Counted from the first letter of the stretch, positions 1 through 9,767 are shown. The stretch is DNA of 64,000 bases from Priestia megaterium NBRC 15308 = ATCC 14581 (GCF_000832985.1 NZ_CP009920.1:3404501-3468500), one strand, 5' to 3'. Made by a program: numbers and translations. Notes: generated by a model from the letters alone, not told the origin.

Positions 1-23
1 AGAATTTTTTGAGAAGGTGTGCG

Positions 24-1199
24 ATGATGAAACAATTTGAGCAATCGGAACTATTAAAAAGTTTACCAAAACAATTTTTTGCATCACTTGTGGGCAAGGT
101 AGGAAAAGTAATGGCCCAAGGGCACGACGTTATTAACTTAGGGCAGGGAAATCCTGATCAGCCTACTCCTTCACATATTGTAGAAACACTGCAAAAAGCA
201 AGTGCTAATCCTATGCATCATAAATATTCTCCATTTCGGGGGCACCAGTTTTTAAAAGAGGCCGTTGCGACTTTTTATAAACGAGAATATGGCGTTGATG
301 TGGATCCTGAAAAAGAAGTAGCTATTTTATTTGGCGGAAAGGGTGGACTTGTTGAAATCCCGCAGTGCTTGTTAAATCCTGGAGATACGGTGCTGGTTCC
401 AGATCCTGGATATCCTGACTACTGGTCTGGAGTAGAGCTTGCAAAAGCCAAGATGGAAGTGATGCCTCTCACGGCTGAAAATCATTTTCTACCCGTATAC
501 GAAGAGATAAGTGAACGTGCTAAAGAACAGGCAAAGCTCATGTTTTTAAACTATCCGAATAATCCTACTGGTGCAGTGGCAACGGCAGAATTTTTTGAAG
601 ACACCGTGGCGTTTGCTGCCAAGCACGATATTTGTGTGGTACACGACTTTGCTTACGGAGCAATTGGGTTTGATGGTAAAAAGCCAATCAGTTTTTTACA
701 GACTCCTGGTGCAAAAGAGACGGGAATTGAAATTTATACTCTTTCTAAAACGTATAACATGGCGGGATGGCGAGTTGGATTTGCTGTAGGAAATGAAAGT
801 GTAGTAGAAGCTATTAATCTTCTTCAAGATCATATGTATGTCAGTCTCTTTGGGGCCGTTCAAGAGGCAGCAGCCGCAGCTCTGTTGGAATCTCAACAAT
901 GTGTGAATGATTTAGTTAAGCGCTATGAATCTAGACGCAATACCTTTATTCAAGGGCTTCGAGAAATTGGTTGGGATGTTACATCTCCAGCAGGCTCCTT
1001 TTTTGCATGGCTAAAAGTTCCTGAAGGATATACTTCCGAACAGTTTTCAGATTTACTCCTTGAAAAAGCCCACGTTGTGGTTGCTCCTGGTGTAGGCTTT
1101 GGAACATATGGTGAAGGCTATGTGCGCGTAGGATTGCTGACGGATGAAGAGCGCATGAGAGAAGCTGTATCTCGAATAAAAAAATTAAATTTATTTTAA
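24..1199 (+). CDS. mtnE: MtnE, methionine-salvage aminotransferase
   Basis: Fold-type I PLP aminotransferase of 391 residues. It should carry out the last step of methionine salvage, transaminating 4-methylthio-2-oxobutanoate to methionine with glutamine or another amino donor, in the cytosol. Visible signs are NYPNNPTG near residue 180, the D-F-A-Y element near 210 and the PLP lysine in SKTYNMAGWR near 240. An in-frame TTG lies at 9, but the AGAAGG ribosome binding site at 12-17 favours ATG at 24 or 27. It stands directly upstream of the SAM-riboswitch mtnWXBD operon, as in B. subtilis. The family call rests on resemblance plus context; the amino donor is not readable. Confidence 0.88.
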   Translation: MMKQFEQSELLKSLPKQFFASLVGKVGKVMAQGHDVINLGQGNPDQPTPSHIVETLQKASANPMHHKYSPFRGHQFLKEAVATFYKREYGVDVDPEKEVAILFGGKGGLVEIPQCLLNPGDTVLVPDPGYPDYWSGVELAKAKMEVMPLTAENHFLPVYEEISERAKEQAKLMFLNYPNNPTGAVATAEFFEDTVAFAAKHDICVVHDFAYGAIGFDGKKPISFLQTPGAKETGIEIYTLSKTYNMAGWRVGFAVGNESVVEAINLLQDHMYVSLFGAVQEAAAAALLESQQCVNDLVKRYESRRNTFIQGLREIGWDVTSPAGSFFAWLKVPEGYTSEQFSDLLLEKAHVVVAPGVGFGTYGEGYVRVGLLTDEERMREAVSRIKKLNLF

Positions 1200-1206
1200 A
1201 AACGCA

Positions 1207-1236
1207 TTGACAATCCTTTTTGAGTTGGCTTAATAT
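1207..1236 (+). promoter_or_regulatory. Candidate promoter for the mtnWXBD leader
   Basis: TTGACA (1207-1212) and TAATAT (1231-1236) are separated by 18 bases, a sigma-A-like pair upstream of the SAM riboswitch. A second -10-like TATAAT lies at 1294-1299 without a clear -35. Which one is used cannot be decided from sequence. Confidence 0.45.
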
Positions 1237-1255
1237 GTAAGAAGTTAACGAGATT

Positions 1256-1286
1256 AATAACCGATAAATCCTAGCGGTATTTTTTA
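1256..1286 (+). terminator. Weak terminator after mtnE
   Basis: A short, bulged stem (AATAACCG with GCGGTATT) is followed by a run of Ts. It would separate mtnE from the riboswitch leader, but the stem is short. Confidence 0.35.
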
Positions 1287-1330
1287 TTTAGTATATAATC
1301 TACGAATTCAATTTAAATAAATAGCAACTT

Positions 1331-1439
1331 TCTTATTAAGAGTAGGTGGAGGGACTAGCCCGATGAAGCCCGGCAACCGACTTAACGCATGTTAAGCACG
1401 GTGCTAATTCTTGCAGCAGCAGCTGAGAGATAAGAAGAG
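1331..1439 (+). ncRNA. SAM-I (S-box) riboswitch of mtnW operon
   Basis: The conserved S-box landmarks appear in order: AGGTGGAGGGACT, GCCCGATGAAGCCCGGCAACC, GGTGCTAATTC and a closing GAGATAAGAAG that pairs with CTTATT at the 5' side (P1). Known family behaviour: SAM binding stabilises P1 and lets the downstream terminator form. The 3' P1 strand (AAGAAGAG) is complementary to the terminator's CCTCTTCTT, so an antiterminator is possible. This makes mtnWXBD a SAM-repressed operon. Confidence 0.96.
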
Positions 1440-1448
1440 CAACGAAAG

Positions 1449-1479
1449 CCTCTTCTTAATCACAGAAGAGGTTTTTTTT
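1449..1479 (+). terminator. SAM-riboswitch expression-platform terminator
   Basis: Perfect stem CCTCTTCT (1449-1456) with AGAAGAGG (1464-1471), followed by eight Ts. It lies between the aptamer and mtnW and is the regulated terminator. Confidence 0.93.
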
Positions 1480-1516
1480 ATTAACGATATTAAACAGCAA
1501 GGGAGTTTTTAGCATA

Positions 1517-2761
1517 ATGAGCGAAATCGTTGCAAGCTACTTACTACATGATAATAAAGGAAATTTTCATAAAAAAGCGGAAGGAATCGCTTTAGGACTA
1601 ACCGTCGGCTCATGGACAGATCTGCCGCTTTTAGATCAGCAGCAGCTTCAAAAGCATAAAGGGCGCGTCGTGTCCGTAACTGAGCTTCAAGATTGCGAAC
1701 GTGTAAACGGATATTTAGGCGGAGAAATTAAGCAGGCTATTGTCAAAATTGCTTATCCAACTGCCAACTTTTCAAGAGATTTACCGGCTATTTTAGTTAC
1801 AGTTTTCGGAAAACTATCACTTGATGGAAAAGTGAAATTATTAGACTTGGATTTTCCTGATGAATTATTAGCTGAATTCCCAGGACCACGCTTTGGAATA
1901 GAAGGTATCCGAGAGAAACTAGGCGTTTATGACCGTCCGCTTGTGATGAGTATTTTTAAAGGCGTGATTGGAAGAGATATGACGTACTTAACAACTCAGC
2001 TGCGTGAGCAAGCGCTTGGCGGAGTGGATTTGGTTAAAGACGACGAGATTTTGTTTGATAGTGAACGAACACCTTTTGAAGCTCGCGTTACAGAAGGAAA
2101 AAAAGTACTGAATGAAGTATACGAAAAAACGGGACACCGCACGCTGTATGCTGTTAATTTAACGGGACGAACGTTTGAGTTAAAAGAAAAAGCGAGAAAA
2201 GCAGCTGAGCTAGGAGCCGATGCTCTTTTATTCAACGTATTTGCTTACGGGTTAGACGTACTGCAGGCACTTCGAGAAGATGATGAAATTAACTTGCCGA
2301 TTATGGCACACCCAGCTGTTAGCGGAGCGCTTACGCCGTCAGAGTTTTACGGTTTTTCAAATTCATTGCTGCTTGGAAAGCTATTGCGTTTAGCCGGAGC
2401 AGATTTCTCACTGTTTCCATCACCATACGGAAGCGTAGCGCTTTCTCTTGAAGATACGACAGGCATTGCCTACGAATTAACGCGTCCTGTATACAAATAT
2501 AAGCAGTCTTTCCCGGTTCCTTCAGCAGGAATTCATCCTGGAATGGTACCGCAGCTTGTGAAGGACTTTGGAATCGACAGCATTATTAATGCAGGAGGCG
2601 GAGTTCACGGTCATCCAGACGGAGCTATCGGAGGAGGAAAAGCATTCCGTGCGGCGATAGATGCAGTACTCTCTCATCAAACACTAGCCGAAAAAGCTGA
2701 AGAATCAAAAGAGTTGCAAAAAGCTTTGCAACTATGGGGAACAGTAGAGGTGAAAGCATGA
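1517..2761 (+). CDS. mtnW: MtnW, 2,3-diketo-5-methylthiopentyl-1-phosphate enolase
   Basis: RuBisCO-like protein of 414 residues that enolises 2,3-diketo-5-methylthiopentyl-1-phosphate in methionine salvage. It keeps the large-subunit barrel signs, including [10 protein letters not shown] near residue 170, whose lysine is the carbamylated metal-binding residue in this family, and the C-terminal phosphate-binding [10 protein letters not shown]. It is an enolase, not a carbon-fixing RuBisCO: the family lacks several carboxylase residues and the neighbours are all salvage genes. Start ATG follows AAGGGAG. The stop overlaps the start of mtnX (ATGA). Confidence 0.95.
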   Translation: MSEIVASYLLHDNKGNFHKKAEGIALGLTVGSWTDLPLLDQQQLQKHKGRVVSVTELQDCERVNGYLGGEIKQAIVKIAYPTANFSRDLPAILVTVFGKLSLDGKVKLLDLDFPDELLAEFPGPRFGIEGIREKLGVYDRPLVMSIFKGVIGRDMTYLTTQLREQALGGVDLVKDDEILFDSERTPFEARVTEGKKVLNEVYEKTGHRTLYAVNLTGRTFELKEKARKAAELGADALLFNVFAYGLDVLQALREDDEINLPIMAHPAVSGALTPSEFYGFSNSLLLGKLLRLAGADFSLFPSPYGSVALSLEDTTGIAYELTRPVYKYKQSFPVPSAGIHPGMVPQLVKDFGIDSIINAGGGVHGHPDGAIGGGKAFRAAIDAVLSHQTLAEKAEESKELQKALQLWGTVEVKA

Positions 2762-3423
2762 CATCGTTAAAAATCTTTTGTGACTTTGATGGAACAATTA
2801 CAAATAGCGATAACATTATTGCTATTATGAAACAATTTGCTCCTCCGGAGTGGGAAAGTATTAAAGACGACGTGTTGGCACAGCGCGTCTCCATTCAAGA
2901 AGGAGTTGGGCAAATGTTTGCCTTGCTCCCCGTGGAATTAAAAGAAGATATTATTTCTTATATTTTAGAGACATCTGCTATTCGAGATGGATTTGATGAT
3001 TTTATTGCCTATACAAAAGAGCACCATATTCCGCTTTATATTGTAAGCGGAGGAATTGACTTTTTTGTAAAACCACTTTTGGGAAATCGAGTTGCAGAGG
3101 AAATGCTCTACTGCAACGGATCTGATTTTTCCGGTGAGCATATTTCCATTACGTGGCCTCATACATGTGATAAACAGTGTACAAATGACTGCGGCTGCTG
3201 TAAGCCAACGATTATTCGCCATCTTGCAGATGAAAGAGATCATACGGTTGTTATTGGCGATTCAATTACGGATTTGCAGGCTGCCAAATTAGCTGATACG
3301 GTCATTGCACGTGACTTTTTAATTGAAAAATGTGAAGAGCTATCTCTACCGTATCGTCCTTTTTCTACTTTTTATGATGTAATTCATCATTTACAAGAAT
3401 TAACAGAAGAGGTGAAAGCATGA
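2758..3423 (+). CDS. mtnX: MtnX, HK-MTPenyl-1-P phosphatase
   Basis: HAD-superfamily phosphatase of 221 residues that removes phosphate from 2-hydroxy-3-keto-5-methylthiopentenyl-1-phosphate to give the acireductone used by MtnD. Motif I is CDFDGTIT near residue 8 with both aspartates present, motif II has VSGG near 95, and GDSITDLQ near 170 supplies the acidic metal-binding residues. ATG overlaps the mtnW stop by four bases and AGAGGTG is correctly spaced, so an earlier in-frame start within mtnW is unlikely. The stop again overlaps the next start (ATGA), consistent with translational coupling. Confidence 0.94.
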   Translation: MTSLKIFCDFDGTITNSDNIIAIMKQFAPPEWESIKDDVLAQRVSIQEGVGQMFALLPVELKEDIISYILETSAIRDGFDDFIAYTKEHHIPLYIVSGGIDFFVKPLLGNRVAEEMLYCNGSDFSGEHISITWPHTCDKQCTNDCGCCKPTIIRHLADERDHTVVIGDSITDLQAAKLADTVIARDFLIEKCEELSLPYRPFSTFYDVIHHLQELTEEVKA

Positions 3424-4058
3424 GTATCATGGCTCAGCAAAGGTTGCATGAGCTTGCGGATATAAAAGATGAGTTGGCAGAGCGCGATTGGTTCTTCGGT
3501 ACAAGCGGAAACTTAGCGATTAAAGTGGACCAAAATCCGACAACTTTCTTTGTATCAGCAAGTGGAAAAGACAAAAGAAAACGTACAAATGAAGATTTTT
3601 TATTAGTTGATCAATATGGAAAGCCTGCAGAAGACACGCATTTAAAGCCTTCTGCTGAAACGCTTTTACACGTTAAGATTTACGATTTAACGAATGCTGG
3701 GTGCAGTCTTCATGTACATACAATCGACAACAACGTGATCTCCGAACTGTACGGAGATGAAGGCGTTATTTCATTCAAGGGTCAAGAAATTATTAAGGCG
3801 CTAGGGATTTGGGAAGAAGATGCGGAAATTACTGTTCCGATTATTCCGAATTACGCAGATATTCCGACACTAGCAGAAGAGTTTTCTCATCATATAAAAG
3901 GCGATCAAGGCGCGATTTTGATTCGTAACCATGGGATTACGGTATGGGGAAAAAATGCATTTGAAACAAAAAAAGCGCTAGAAGCCTATGAATTTCTATT
4001 TAGCTACCACGTCAAATTACTGTCACTTAAAGGCATTAAGCTAAAGGTGCATTTATAA
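3420..4058 (+). CDS. mtnB: MtnB, methylthioribulose-1-phosphate dehydratase
   Basis: Class II aldolase-fold zinc enzyme of 212 residues that dehydrates 5-methylthioribulose-1-phosphate to the diketo compound used by MtnW. Visible are GTSGNLAIK near residue 25, SAETLLH near 80, the metal-binding HVHT near 95 and the NHGITVWG element near 165. ATG at 3420 overlaps mtnX; ATG at 3429 is a second possible start. The position between mtnX and mtnD fits the B. subtilis salvage operon. Confidence 0.93.
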   Translation: MSIMAQQRLHELADIKDELAERDWFFGTSGNLAIKVDQNPTTFFVSASGKDKRKRTNEDFLLVDQYGKPAEDTHLKPSAETLLHVKIYDLTNAGCSLHVHTIDNNVISELYGDEGVISFKGQEIIKALGIWEEDAEITVPIIPNYADIPTLAEEFSHHIKGDQGAILIRNHGITVWGKNAFETKKALEAYEFLFSYHVKLLSLKGIKLKVHL

Positions 4059-4073
4059 AAGGAGGAAACAACA

Positions 4074-4589
4074 ATGGCGCACATTCGCTTACATGTAAAC
4101 AATAAAAGAATTGAAACTCAAGAGGAAGTATCAGCTTTTCTGGCAAACAATGAAGTTATTTATGAAAACTGGGACATTACAAAACTTCCAGAAAATCTTC
4201 GTGAAAAATATGATTTAACTGATGAAGAAAAAACAGAAATTTTAAACGCTTTTGGTGAGGATATTAAAGATATTTCGAAACGCCGCGGCTATAAAGCTCA
4301 AGATGTTATCTCGTTATCGGAATCTACACCAAATATTGATGAATTGTTAAAAAACTTTCAGCGCAAGCATATTCACACAGATGACGAAGTTCGCTTTATT
4401 GTAAGCGGTCATGGAATCTTTGTTATTCAAGGAAAAGACGGCGAATTTTTTGATGTTGAATTAGAGCCGGGCGATTTAATTTCAGTACCAGAAAACATTC
4501 TTCATTACTTTACATTAATGGAAGATCGCAAAGTAGTCGCTGTCCGAATTTTCGTGACAACTGAAGGATGGGTACCTATTTACGCATAA
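4074..4589 (+). CDS. mtnD: MtnD, acireductone dioxygenase
   Basis: Cupin of 171 residues that oxidises the acireductone from MtnX. With Fe2+ the product is 4-methylthio-2-oxobutanoate (the MtnE substrate) and formate; with other metals an off-pathway reaction is known for the family. The metal-binding H-I-H-T-D-D-E-V-R-F-I-V lies near residue 100 and the C-terminal cupin histidine in NILHYF near 143. Start follows AAAGGAGGAAAC. It is the last salvage gene before a terminator. Confidence 0.95.
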   Translation: MAHIRLHVNNKRIETQEEVSAFLANNEVIYENWDITKLPENLREKYDLTDEEKTEILNAFGEDIKDISKRRGYKAQDVISLSESTPNIDELLKNFQRKHIHTDDEVRFIVSGHGIFVIQGKDGEFFDVELEPGDLISVPENILHYFTLMEDRKVVAVRIFVTTEGWVPIYA

Positions 4590-4619
4590 CAACTACTTGT
4601 AAAGCATAGGTCATCATCA

Positions 4620-4653
4620 CCCCGCTTTTACATCTAAAAGCGGGGTATTCTTT
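4620..4653 (+). terminator. Terminator after mtnD
   Basis: Stem CCCCGCTTTT with AAAAGCGGGG (4620-4645), then TATTCTTT. It ends the mtnWXBD transcript and separates it from the ABC transporter genes. Confidence 0.85.
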
Positions 4654-4711
4654 GGATTATTATAAAACTAACTATTTTTATATGAATAATAAGTTTAATG
4701 GGAGGAACATC

Positions 4712-5788
4712 ATGAAAAAGAGTAAAAAAATGCTGTGGCCACTTACTTTGCTTGTGCTTCTAATCTTTGCGCTGACTGCCTGCACGAAAGAACAGCCAAG
4801 TCTAAACGAGAAAGCACAGGCAGCTCCAGCGCAGCAAGCGGCTTCTGCTAAGCCTGTACAGCAAGAAGGAAAAAAGGTTACGAAAGATACAAAAATTGCG
4901 CTTATTTCTGAATTTACGTCAGGCACTCACGCTGCTCAGTACATAACAGGTGTGACAAAAGCGGCTAAAAAAGCAGGAGTACAGCTATCTGTTTCTGATT
5001 CAAACAATGATCAATCTAAAATGGCTGCTTATTTAGACACGGCTATTAACCAAAATGTAGATGGTATTATGATTGACCACGGCCGGGCTGAAACCCTTGA
5101 ACCCGGCGTGAAGCGCGCGATTGCAAAAGGGATTCCGGTTATTGCAACCGATGTAGAACTAAAAGTAGAAGGAGTTACAACAATTGACCAAGACGATTAT
5201 ATGCTTGCGCTGCAAGGTCTGAAGCAAATGATGCAGGACATTAACGGAAAAGGAAACATTGTATATGCGTTTGTTGGAGGATTTGCGCCGATGGAAAAAC
5301 GCGACAGCATTTATAAAATTATGATGAATCGCTATCCAGATGTAAAACAAATTGCCACATTTGGAAGCGCAACGGACAACACCTCATTAGACACACAAAA
5401 TAAAATGGCAGCTGTGTTGAAGCAGTATCCAAATAAAGGAGACATTGCGGCCGTTTGGGCACCTTGGGACGAATTTGCCAAAGGAGTCACAAGAGCGATT
5501 AAAGAAGCAGGACGAGACGAGATTAAAGTATACGGAGTGGACTTATCTGATGAAGATCTGCAAATGATGCAGGCAAAAAACAGCCCGTGGAAAGCGTCAG
5601 CTGCCGTAAATCCAGCTTCAGTAGGAGAAAAGCAAGTTGATCTGCTTCTTAAAAAGATTTCCGGTCAAGAGATCCCTCGTTATTATTCCTTTGATCCGGT
5701 TTTAGTCAAACAAACTGATTTGCCTAATCAAACGATTAATATGGATCAGCTTAGTCAATACGTAGAAGAATGGGGCAAAAAAGAGTAG
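4712..5788 (+). CDS. Sugar-type ABC substrate-binding lipoprotein
   Basis: 358-residue periplasmic-binding-protein-like I (RbsB family) lipoprotein. The start is ATG at 4712 behind GGGAGGAAC; an in-frame ATG at 4652 lacks a ribosome binding site. The signal peptide ends at the lipobox LTAC near residue 22, followed by an Ala/Gln/Pro-rich linker. The mature domain has the family's KIALISEF strand and an internal DSNND segment. It forms an operon with the double ATPase and permease. The ligand is not readable; its place after the salvage operon raises methylthioribose or another pentose as a guess. Confidence 0.85.
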   Translation: MKKSKKMLWPLTLLVLLIFALTACTKEQPSLNEKAQAAPAQQAASAKPVQQEGKKVTKDTKIALISEFTSGTHAAQYITGVTKAAKKAGVQLSVSDSNNDQSKMAAYLDTAINQNVDGIMIDHGRAETLEPGVKRAIAKGIPVIATDVELKVEGVTTIDQDDYMLALQGLKQMMQDINGKGNIVYAFVGGFAPMEKRDSIYKIMMNRYPDVKQIATFGSATDNTSLDTQNKMAAVLKQYPNKGDIAAVWAPWDEFAKGVTRAIKEAGRDEIKVYGVDLSDEDLQMMQAKNSPWKASAAVNPASVGEKQVDLLLKKISGQEIPRYYSFDPVLVKQTDLPNQTINMDQLSQYVEEWGKKE

Positions 5789-5804
5789 AAGTGGAGGGAC
5801 AGAC

Positions 5805-7310
5805 ATGACGAACGAGCTTTCAATGAAGAACATTACAAAAAACTTTGGTTCTTTTCAAGCGCTGAGCAAAGTTGATTTTACTGTTCAAAAAGGGGAAATT
5901 CATGCTTTATTGGGAGCCAATGGTGCCGGTAAAAGTACGTTAATGAAAATATTGTGCGGAGCTTACGACGAGTACGAAGGAAAGATCTGCAAAGACGGAG
6001 GAGAAATCTCTATTTCTTCTCCTAAAGAAGCTAAGCGCCAGGGCATCGGCATTGTACATCAAGAAGTCGATGTAGCGCTGATTCCTTCGCTGTCAGTAGC
6101 TGAAAACATTGTGTTAGACGTACAGGCTTCTAATAAAAGTAAGGCATTTGTAAACTGGAAATCTATTTATAAGAAAGCGGAAGAAGCCCTTTCTTTACTT
6201 GGTTCTTCTTTATCCGTTAAAAAAAATGTCATTGATCTAACTCTATCAGAAAAACAGCAGGTGCTTATTGCACGTGCAATTGTACAGAATGTTGATTATT
6301 TAATTTTGGATGAACCAACCGCACCTCTTAGTGTGGAAGAGACGAAACAATTGTTTTCTGTGATGAGAGAGCTGAAGAAAAGCGGAGTAGGCATTATTTA
6401 TATTTCACATCGCCTTCAAGAAGTGGTTGATATTTGCGACCGCTTAACGGTGTTAAAGGACGGACGCTATGTAGCTACAAAAGAAACTTCACATACATCA
6501 ATTGAAGACGTGATTACGCTCATGCTAGGAACGTCTTCTGTAAAGCAGTGGGTCAAAAAATCAGTAGAATTTGGAAACGAACTTTTACATGTAGAAGCAT
6601 TATCTCTTCCAGGGCGCCTTTCGAATATCTCTTTTCATGTAAAAGAAGGAGAAGTAGTCGGTATTGCAGGACTTGTAGGAGCGGGGAAAACGGAGCTTTG
6701 CCGAAGTCTATTTGGTTTAGAGCAATATGTGAGCGGCAGCGTTCGGTTAAAAGACAAGAAACTAAAGTTGAATAAGCAGCCGTATTATTATATTGCACAA
6801 GGTCTTTCTCTTGTTCCTGAAGAACGAAGAAAAGAAGGAATTTTTGTTCATGAATCGATTGCCGATAACTTAGTTTTGCCAAGTCTGTCCCGCTTTACAA
6901 AGTATTCGTTTTTAAAGCGAGGAAAGATCAAAGAAAAAGCGCAGAAAACGACTGGGCAAGTGGGCGTAAAGTCTCATTCTATCGAGCAGTCAGTTGGAAC
7001 GTTAAGCGGTGGAAATCAGCAAAAAGTAGCAATCGGAAAATGGCTTGTTACGGACTCTGACGTACTGCTGTTTGATGAACCAACTAAAGGAGTTGATGTC
7101 GGCTCTAAGCGAGAGATATTCGACTTAATTACAAATCTTGTGTCGCAGAAAAAAGGCGTTGTTTATGCAACCTGTGAATTTGAGGAGCTGCTAGGGGTAG
7201 CGGATCGAATTTATGTTATGTACAACGGAAAAATCGTGAAAGAATTATCCAAAGAAGAAGCAACTAGTGAAAAATTATTTTATTATACAGCAGGAGGAGT
7301 AAAAGGATGA
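5805..7310 (+). CDS. Sugar ABC transporter, double ATPase (RbsA type)
   Basis: 501-residue protein with two nucleotide-binding domains, as in RbsA/MglA importers. Domain 1 has Walker A GANGAGKST near residue 36, a divergent signature LSEKQQ and Walker B LILDEPTAPLS near 165. Domain 2 has GLVGAGKTE near 290, signature LSGGNQQK near 405 and LLFDEPTKGVD near 425. It sits on the cytoplasmic face with the permease. Start follows GGAGGGAC, 16 bases after the lipoprotein gene. The stop overlaps the permease start (ATGA), indicating coupling. Confidence 0.92.
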   Translation: MTNELSMKNITKNFGSFQALSKVDFTVQKGEIHALLGANGAGKSTLMKILCGAYDEYEGKICKDGGEISISSPKEAKRQGIGIVHQEVDVALIPSLSVAENIVLDVQASNKSKAFVNWKSIYKKAEEALSLLGSSLSVKKNVIDLTLSEKQQVLIARAIVQNVDYLILDEPTAPLSVEETKQLFSVMRELKKSGVGIIYISHRLQEVVDICDRLTVLKDGRYVATKETSHTSIEDVITLMLGTSSVKQWVKKSVEFGNELLHVEALSLPGRLSNISFHVKEGEVVGIAGLVGAGKTELCRSLFGLEQYVSGSVRLKDKKLKLNKQPYYYIAQGLSLVPEERRKEGIFVHESIADNLVLPSLSRFTKYSFLKRGKIKEKAQKTTGQVGVKSHSIEQSVGTLSGGNQQKVAIGKWLVTDSDVLLFDEPTKGVDVGSKREIFDLITNLVSQKKGVVYATCEFEELLGVADRIYVMYNGKIVKELSKEEATSEKLFYYTAGGVKG

Positions 7311-8341
7311 GTGCGGAGTATGTAACAGAACCTGTAGCGAAACCAAAGAGAAAAATAAGTGTTTTCGACTTTTTTTATAAATATGGGACAGTCTTAATGA
7401 TTTTTGTTATTATGATTATCTTCTCCATTGCCACACCTAACTTTTTAACAGGAGAAAACATTAGTGATATCCTGCGCTCTATTTCCATTGTTACCTTAAT
7501 AGCGCTTGGTGTAACGATATCGTTAACCGTCAACGGACTCGATTTATCTGTAGGGTCTACGGCGGGGTTAGCCACTATTTTATCAGCCTCTATGCTTGTT
7601 TTACACAGACAAGAAATTGCAGTCGCTATCATTGTTCCGATTATTGCATCGCTTGTTATCGGGTTAGTAAATGCTTTTTTAGTAGTGAAAGTAAAGATTC
7701 CTGATATTTTAGCAACTCTTTCAATGATGTTCATCGTACAGGGGATTTTATTAACGTATACAAAAGGCTCAGCTATTTATACCAATATGCCTTTACCAGG
7801 CGGAGACAGAGCTCCGGGAATTTTTATTCCATCTTTCCTTGCACTGGGGCAAGGTCATTTACTAGGTATTCCTGTCCCGGTTATCATTATGCTGTTGACT
7901 GTGCTGCTTGTTCATATCGTTTTTTCCTATACGAAGTTTGGGCGTTTTTTCTACGTAACAGGAGGGAACATAGAAGCAGCAAGACTTTCGGGTGTACCGG
8001 TTAATCGTTACCGTATGTATGCCTATATGTTTTCAGGTTTGCTTGCTGGAATTGGAGGAGTCGTTTTAGCTGCCCGTATTGGAGTAGGAGAAGTGAACGC
8101 CGGCTCACCATTTTTAATGGATGCCGTAGCTGCTACATACATTGGCTTCTCCGTATTTGGAGCAGGGAAACCGAATGTATTCGGGACGCTGATTGGCTCT
8201 ATCTTAATTGGTGTGCTGTTAAATGGGTTAACGATGCTAAATGTTCCGTATTATATGCAAGACATTATTAAAGGAGCTGTATTAGCAGGAGCCTTGGCTT
8301 TAACGTATTACCGCTCAAAACAAACATCTACGGCTGTGTAA
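7307..8341 (+). CDS. Sugar ABC transporter permease (RbsC type)
   Basis: 344-residue polytopic membrane protein of the BPD_transp_2 family, with about eight to ten hydrophobic segments. The typical LTVNGLDLSVGSTAGL region lies near residue 65-85 and a GGNIEAARLSGV segment near 220, the loop expected to contact the ATPase. It completes a binding protein-ATPase-permease set. The terminator stem starts inside the last codons, so this is the end of the transcript. Confidence 0.9.
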   Translation: MSAEYVTEPVAKPKRKISVFDFFYKYGTVLMIFVIMIIFSIATPNFLTGENISDILRSISIVTLIALGVTISLTVNGLDLSVGSTAGLATILSASMLVLHRQEIAVAIIVPIIASLVIGLVNAFLVVKVKIPDILATLSMMFIVQGILLTYTKGSAIYTNMPLPGGDRAPGIFIPSFLALGQGHLLGIPVPVIIMLLTVLLVHIVFSYTKFGRFFYVTGGNIEAARLSGVPVNRYRMYAYMFSGLLAGIGGVVLAARIGVGEVNAGSPFLMDAVAATYIGFSVFGAGKPNVFGTLIGSILIGVLLNGLTMLNVPYYMQDIIKGAVLAGALALTYYRSKQTSTAV

Positions 8342-8356
8342 ACAGCCGTTTTTTTC
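8330..8356 (+). terminator. Terminator after ABC transporter operon
   Basis: ACGGCTGT (8330-8337) pairs with ACAGCCGT (8342-8349), followed by seven Ts. The 5' arm lies within the final permease codons. Confidence 0.88.
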
Positions 8357-8426
8357 GTTTGAAATCGGGAAGAATAAGGAAAAATAATAGTATAGCCTAT
8401 TATTTATGTAGAAAGAGGGAGTATAG

Positions 8427-9767
8427 ATGAAACGTGTCGTCATTATAGGAGGAGTAGCTGCCGGAATGAGCGCAGCTTCACAGCTTCGCCGGATGAAAGA
8501 AAAAGAAGAAGTGGAAATCCTTGTGTTCGAAAAAGGTGGAGATATCTCTTACAGCGCATGTGGCATGCCTTACTATCTGTCAGGTGTTGTAAAAGAAAAA
8601 GACGATTTGGTTGCTCGGACGAAACAAGAGTTTGAAGAGCGAAACATCTCCGTCCATCTTTTTCACGAAGTAAAAGAAGTAAATCATACAAAAAAATACA
8701 TAGTAGTGCAAAATGTAAAGGCGCAAACGGAAAAAGAGGTAACATATGATGAACTCATCATTGCAACTGGAACAACAGCTGTTAAACCCAATTTTATGAG
8801 TGATAACATGCCGAATGTATGCACATTAAAATCATTAGCAGACAGCGAAAGAATCTATACATATCTACAGGCTCACTCCGTAGAGAAAGTCACCATTATC
8901 GGCGGAGGATATGTCGGAATGGAAGTAGCTGAAGCAATGAAGGCTTTGGGAAAAGAAGTACGGGTTATTGAACAGGGAAAGCAGATTCTATCTATTTTAG
9001 ATCAAGAAATGGCAGAGCATTTGCAAAAGCAGCTAGATGACGATATTTTATTTCATTTCGAAGAAGAAGTGGAAGCATTGCTGTATTCAGATGGTTCCGT
9101 CACTCACGTTCAAACAAACAGTCAAACGTATCAAACAGATTTAGTGATTGTAAATGTAGGAGTTCGTCCGAATACGCAATTCTTAGAAAGAAACGGACTA
9201 AGGATGCTTGAAAATGGAGCTATTTTAGTAAATGAGAAGTTGGAAACCAACGTGCCTCATATCTACGCAGCAGGAGATTGTGCAACGAGCTATCACCGCG
9301 TATTAAAAAAAGATGTTCATATTGCTCTTGGAACCATTGCCAATAAGCAAGGAAGGGTTCTTGGTTACCGATTAGGGGGAGAAAAGCGAGAATTTCCGGG
9401 TGTTGTAGGTACAAGTATTGTCAAAGTGATGGACTATGAAATTGGAAAAACCGGCATTTCAGAAAGAGAAGCAAGAGAAAATTCTCTTTTATACAAAGCC
9501 ATCACAGCAGAGGCTCCGAGTCATGCTTCTTACTATCCAGGAGCTGAAAAGATTGTGATAAAACTTGTTTATCATCCTGAAACAAAAGAGATTTTGGGGG
9601 TTCAAATGATTGGTAAAGAAGGAGTATCAAAACGAATCGATGTATTTGCGACAGCTATTACTTGCCGCCTGACAACAGATGAAATAACCATGTTAGATCT
9701 TTCGTATGCCCCTCCCTTTGCTACGGTATGGGATGCTGTACAAATTGCTGCTCAGAAAGCTGAATAG
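8427..9767 (+). CDS. CoA-disulfide reductase-like FAD oxidoreductase
   Basis: 446-residue pyridine nucleotide-disulfide oxidoreductase of the CoADR/NADH-oxidase/persulfide-reductase group. An FAD-binding GGVAAGMSAA is at the N-terminus, the single redox cysteine is in SYSACGMPYY near residue 43, an NAD(P)-binding GGGYVGMEVAEA is near 155 and an FAD-binding YAAGDCA near 275. The C-terminal dimerisation domain is present. Family members reduce CoA disulfide or make water from oxygen; the single-cysteine motif favours CoA-disulfide or persulfide substrates. Start ATG follows AAGAGGGAG. The gene is separate from the ABC operon and ends in a dispersed repeat. Confidence 0.85.
   Translation: MKRVVIIGGVAAGMSAASQLRRMKEKEEVEILVFEKGGDISYSACGMPYYLSGVVKEKDDLVARTKQEFEERNISVHLFHEVKEVNHTKKYIVVQNVKAQTEKEVTYDELIIATGTTAVKPNFMSDNMPNVCTLKSLADSERIYTYLQAHSVEKVTIIGGGYVGMEVAEAMKALGKEVRVIEQGKQILSILDQEMAEHLQKQLDDDILFHFEEEVEALLYSDGSVTHVQTNSQTYQTDLVIVNVGVRPNTQFLERNGLRMLENGAILVNEKLETNVPHIYAAGDCATSYHRVLKKDVHIALGTIANKQGRVLGYRLGGEKREFPGVVGTSIVKVMDYEIGKTGISEREARENSLLYKAITAEAPSHASYYPGAEKIVIKLVYHPETKEILGVQMIGKEGVSKRIDVFATAITCRLTTDEITMLDLSYAPPFATVWDAVQIAAQKAE

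Noticed and set aside
1517-2761. True RuBisCO large subunit
   Set aside because: Neighbouring genes are all methionine salvage, and the protein matches the RuBisCO-like MtnW enolase group; no small subunit or phosphoribulokinase is present.
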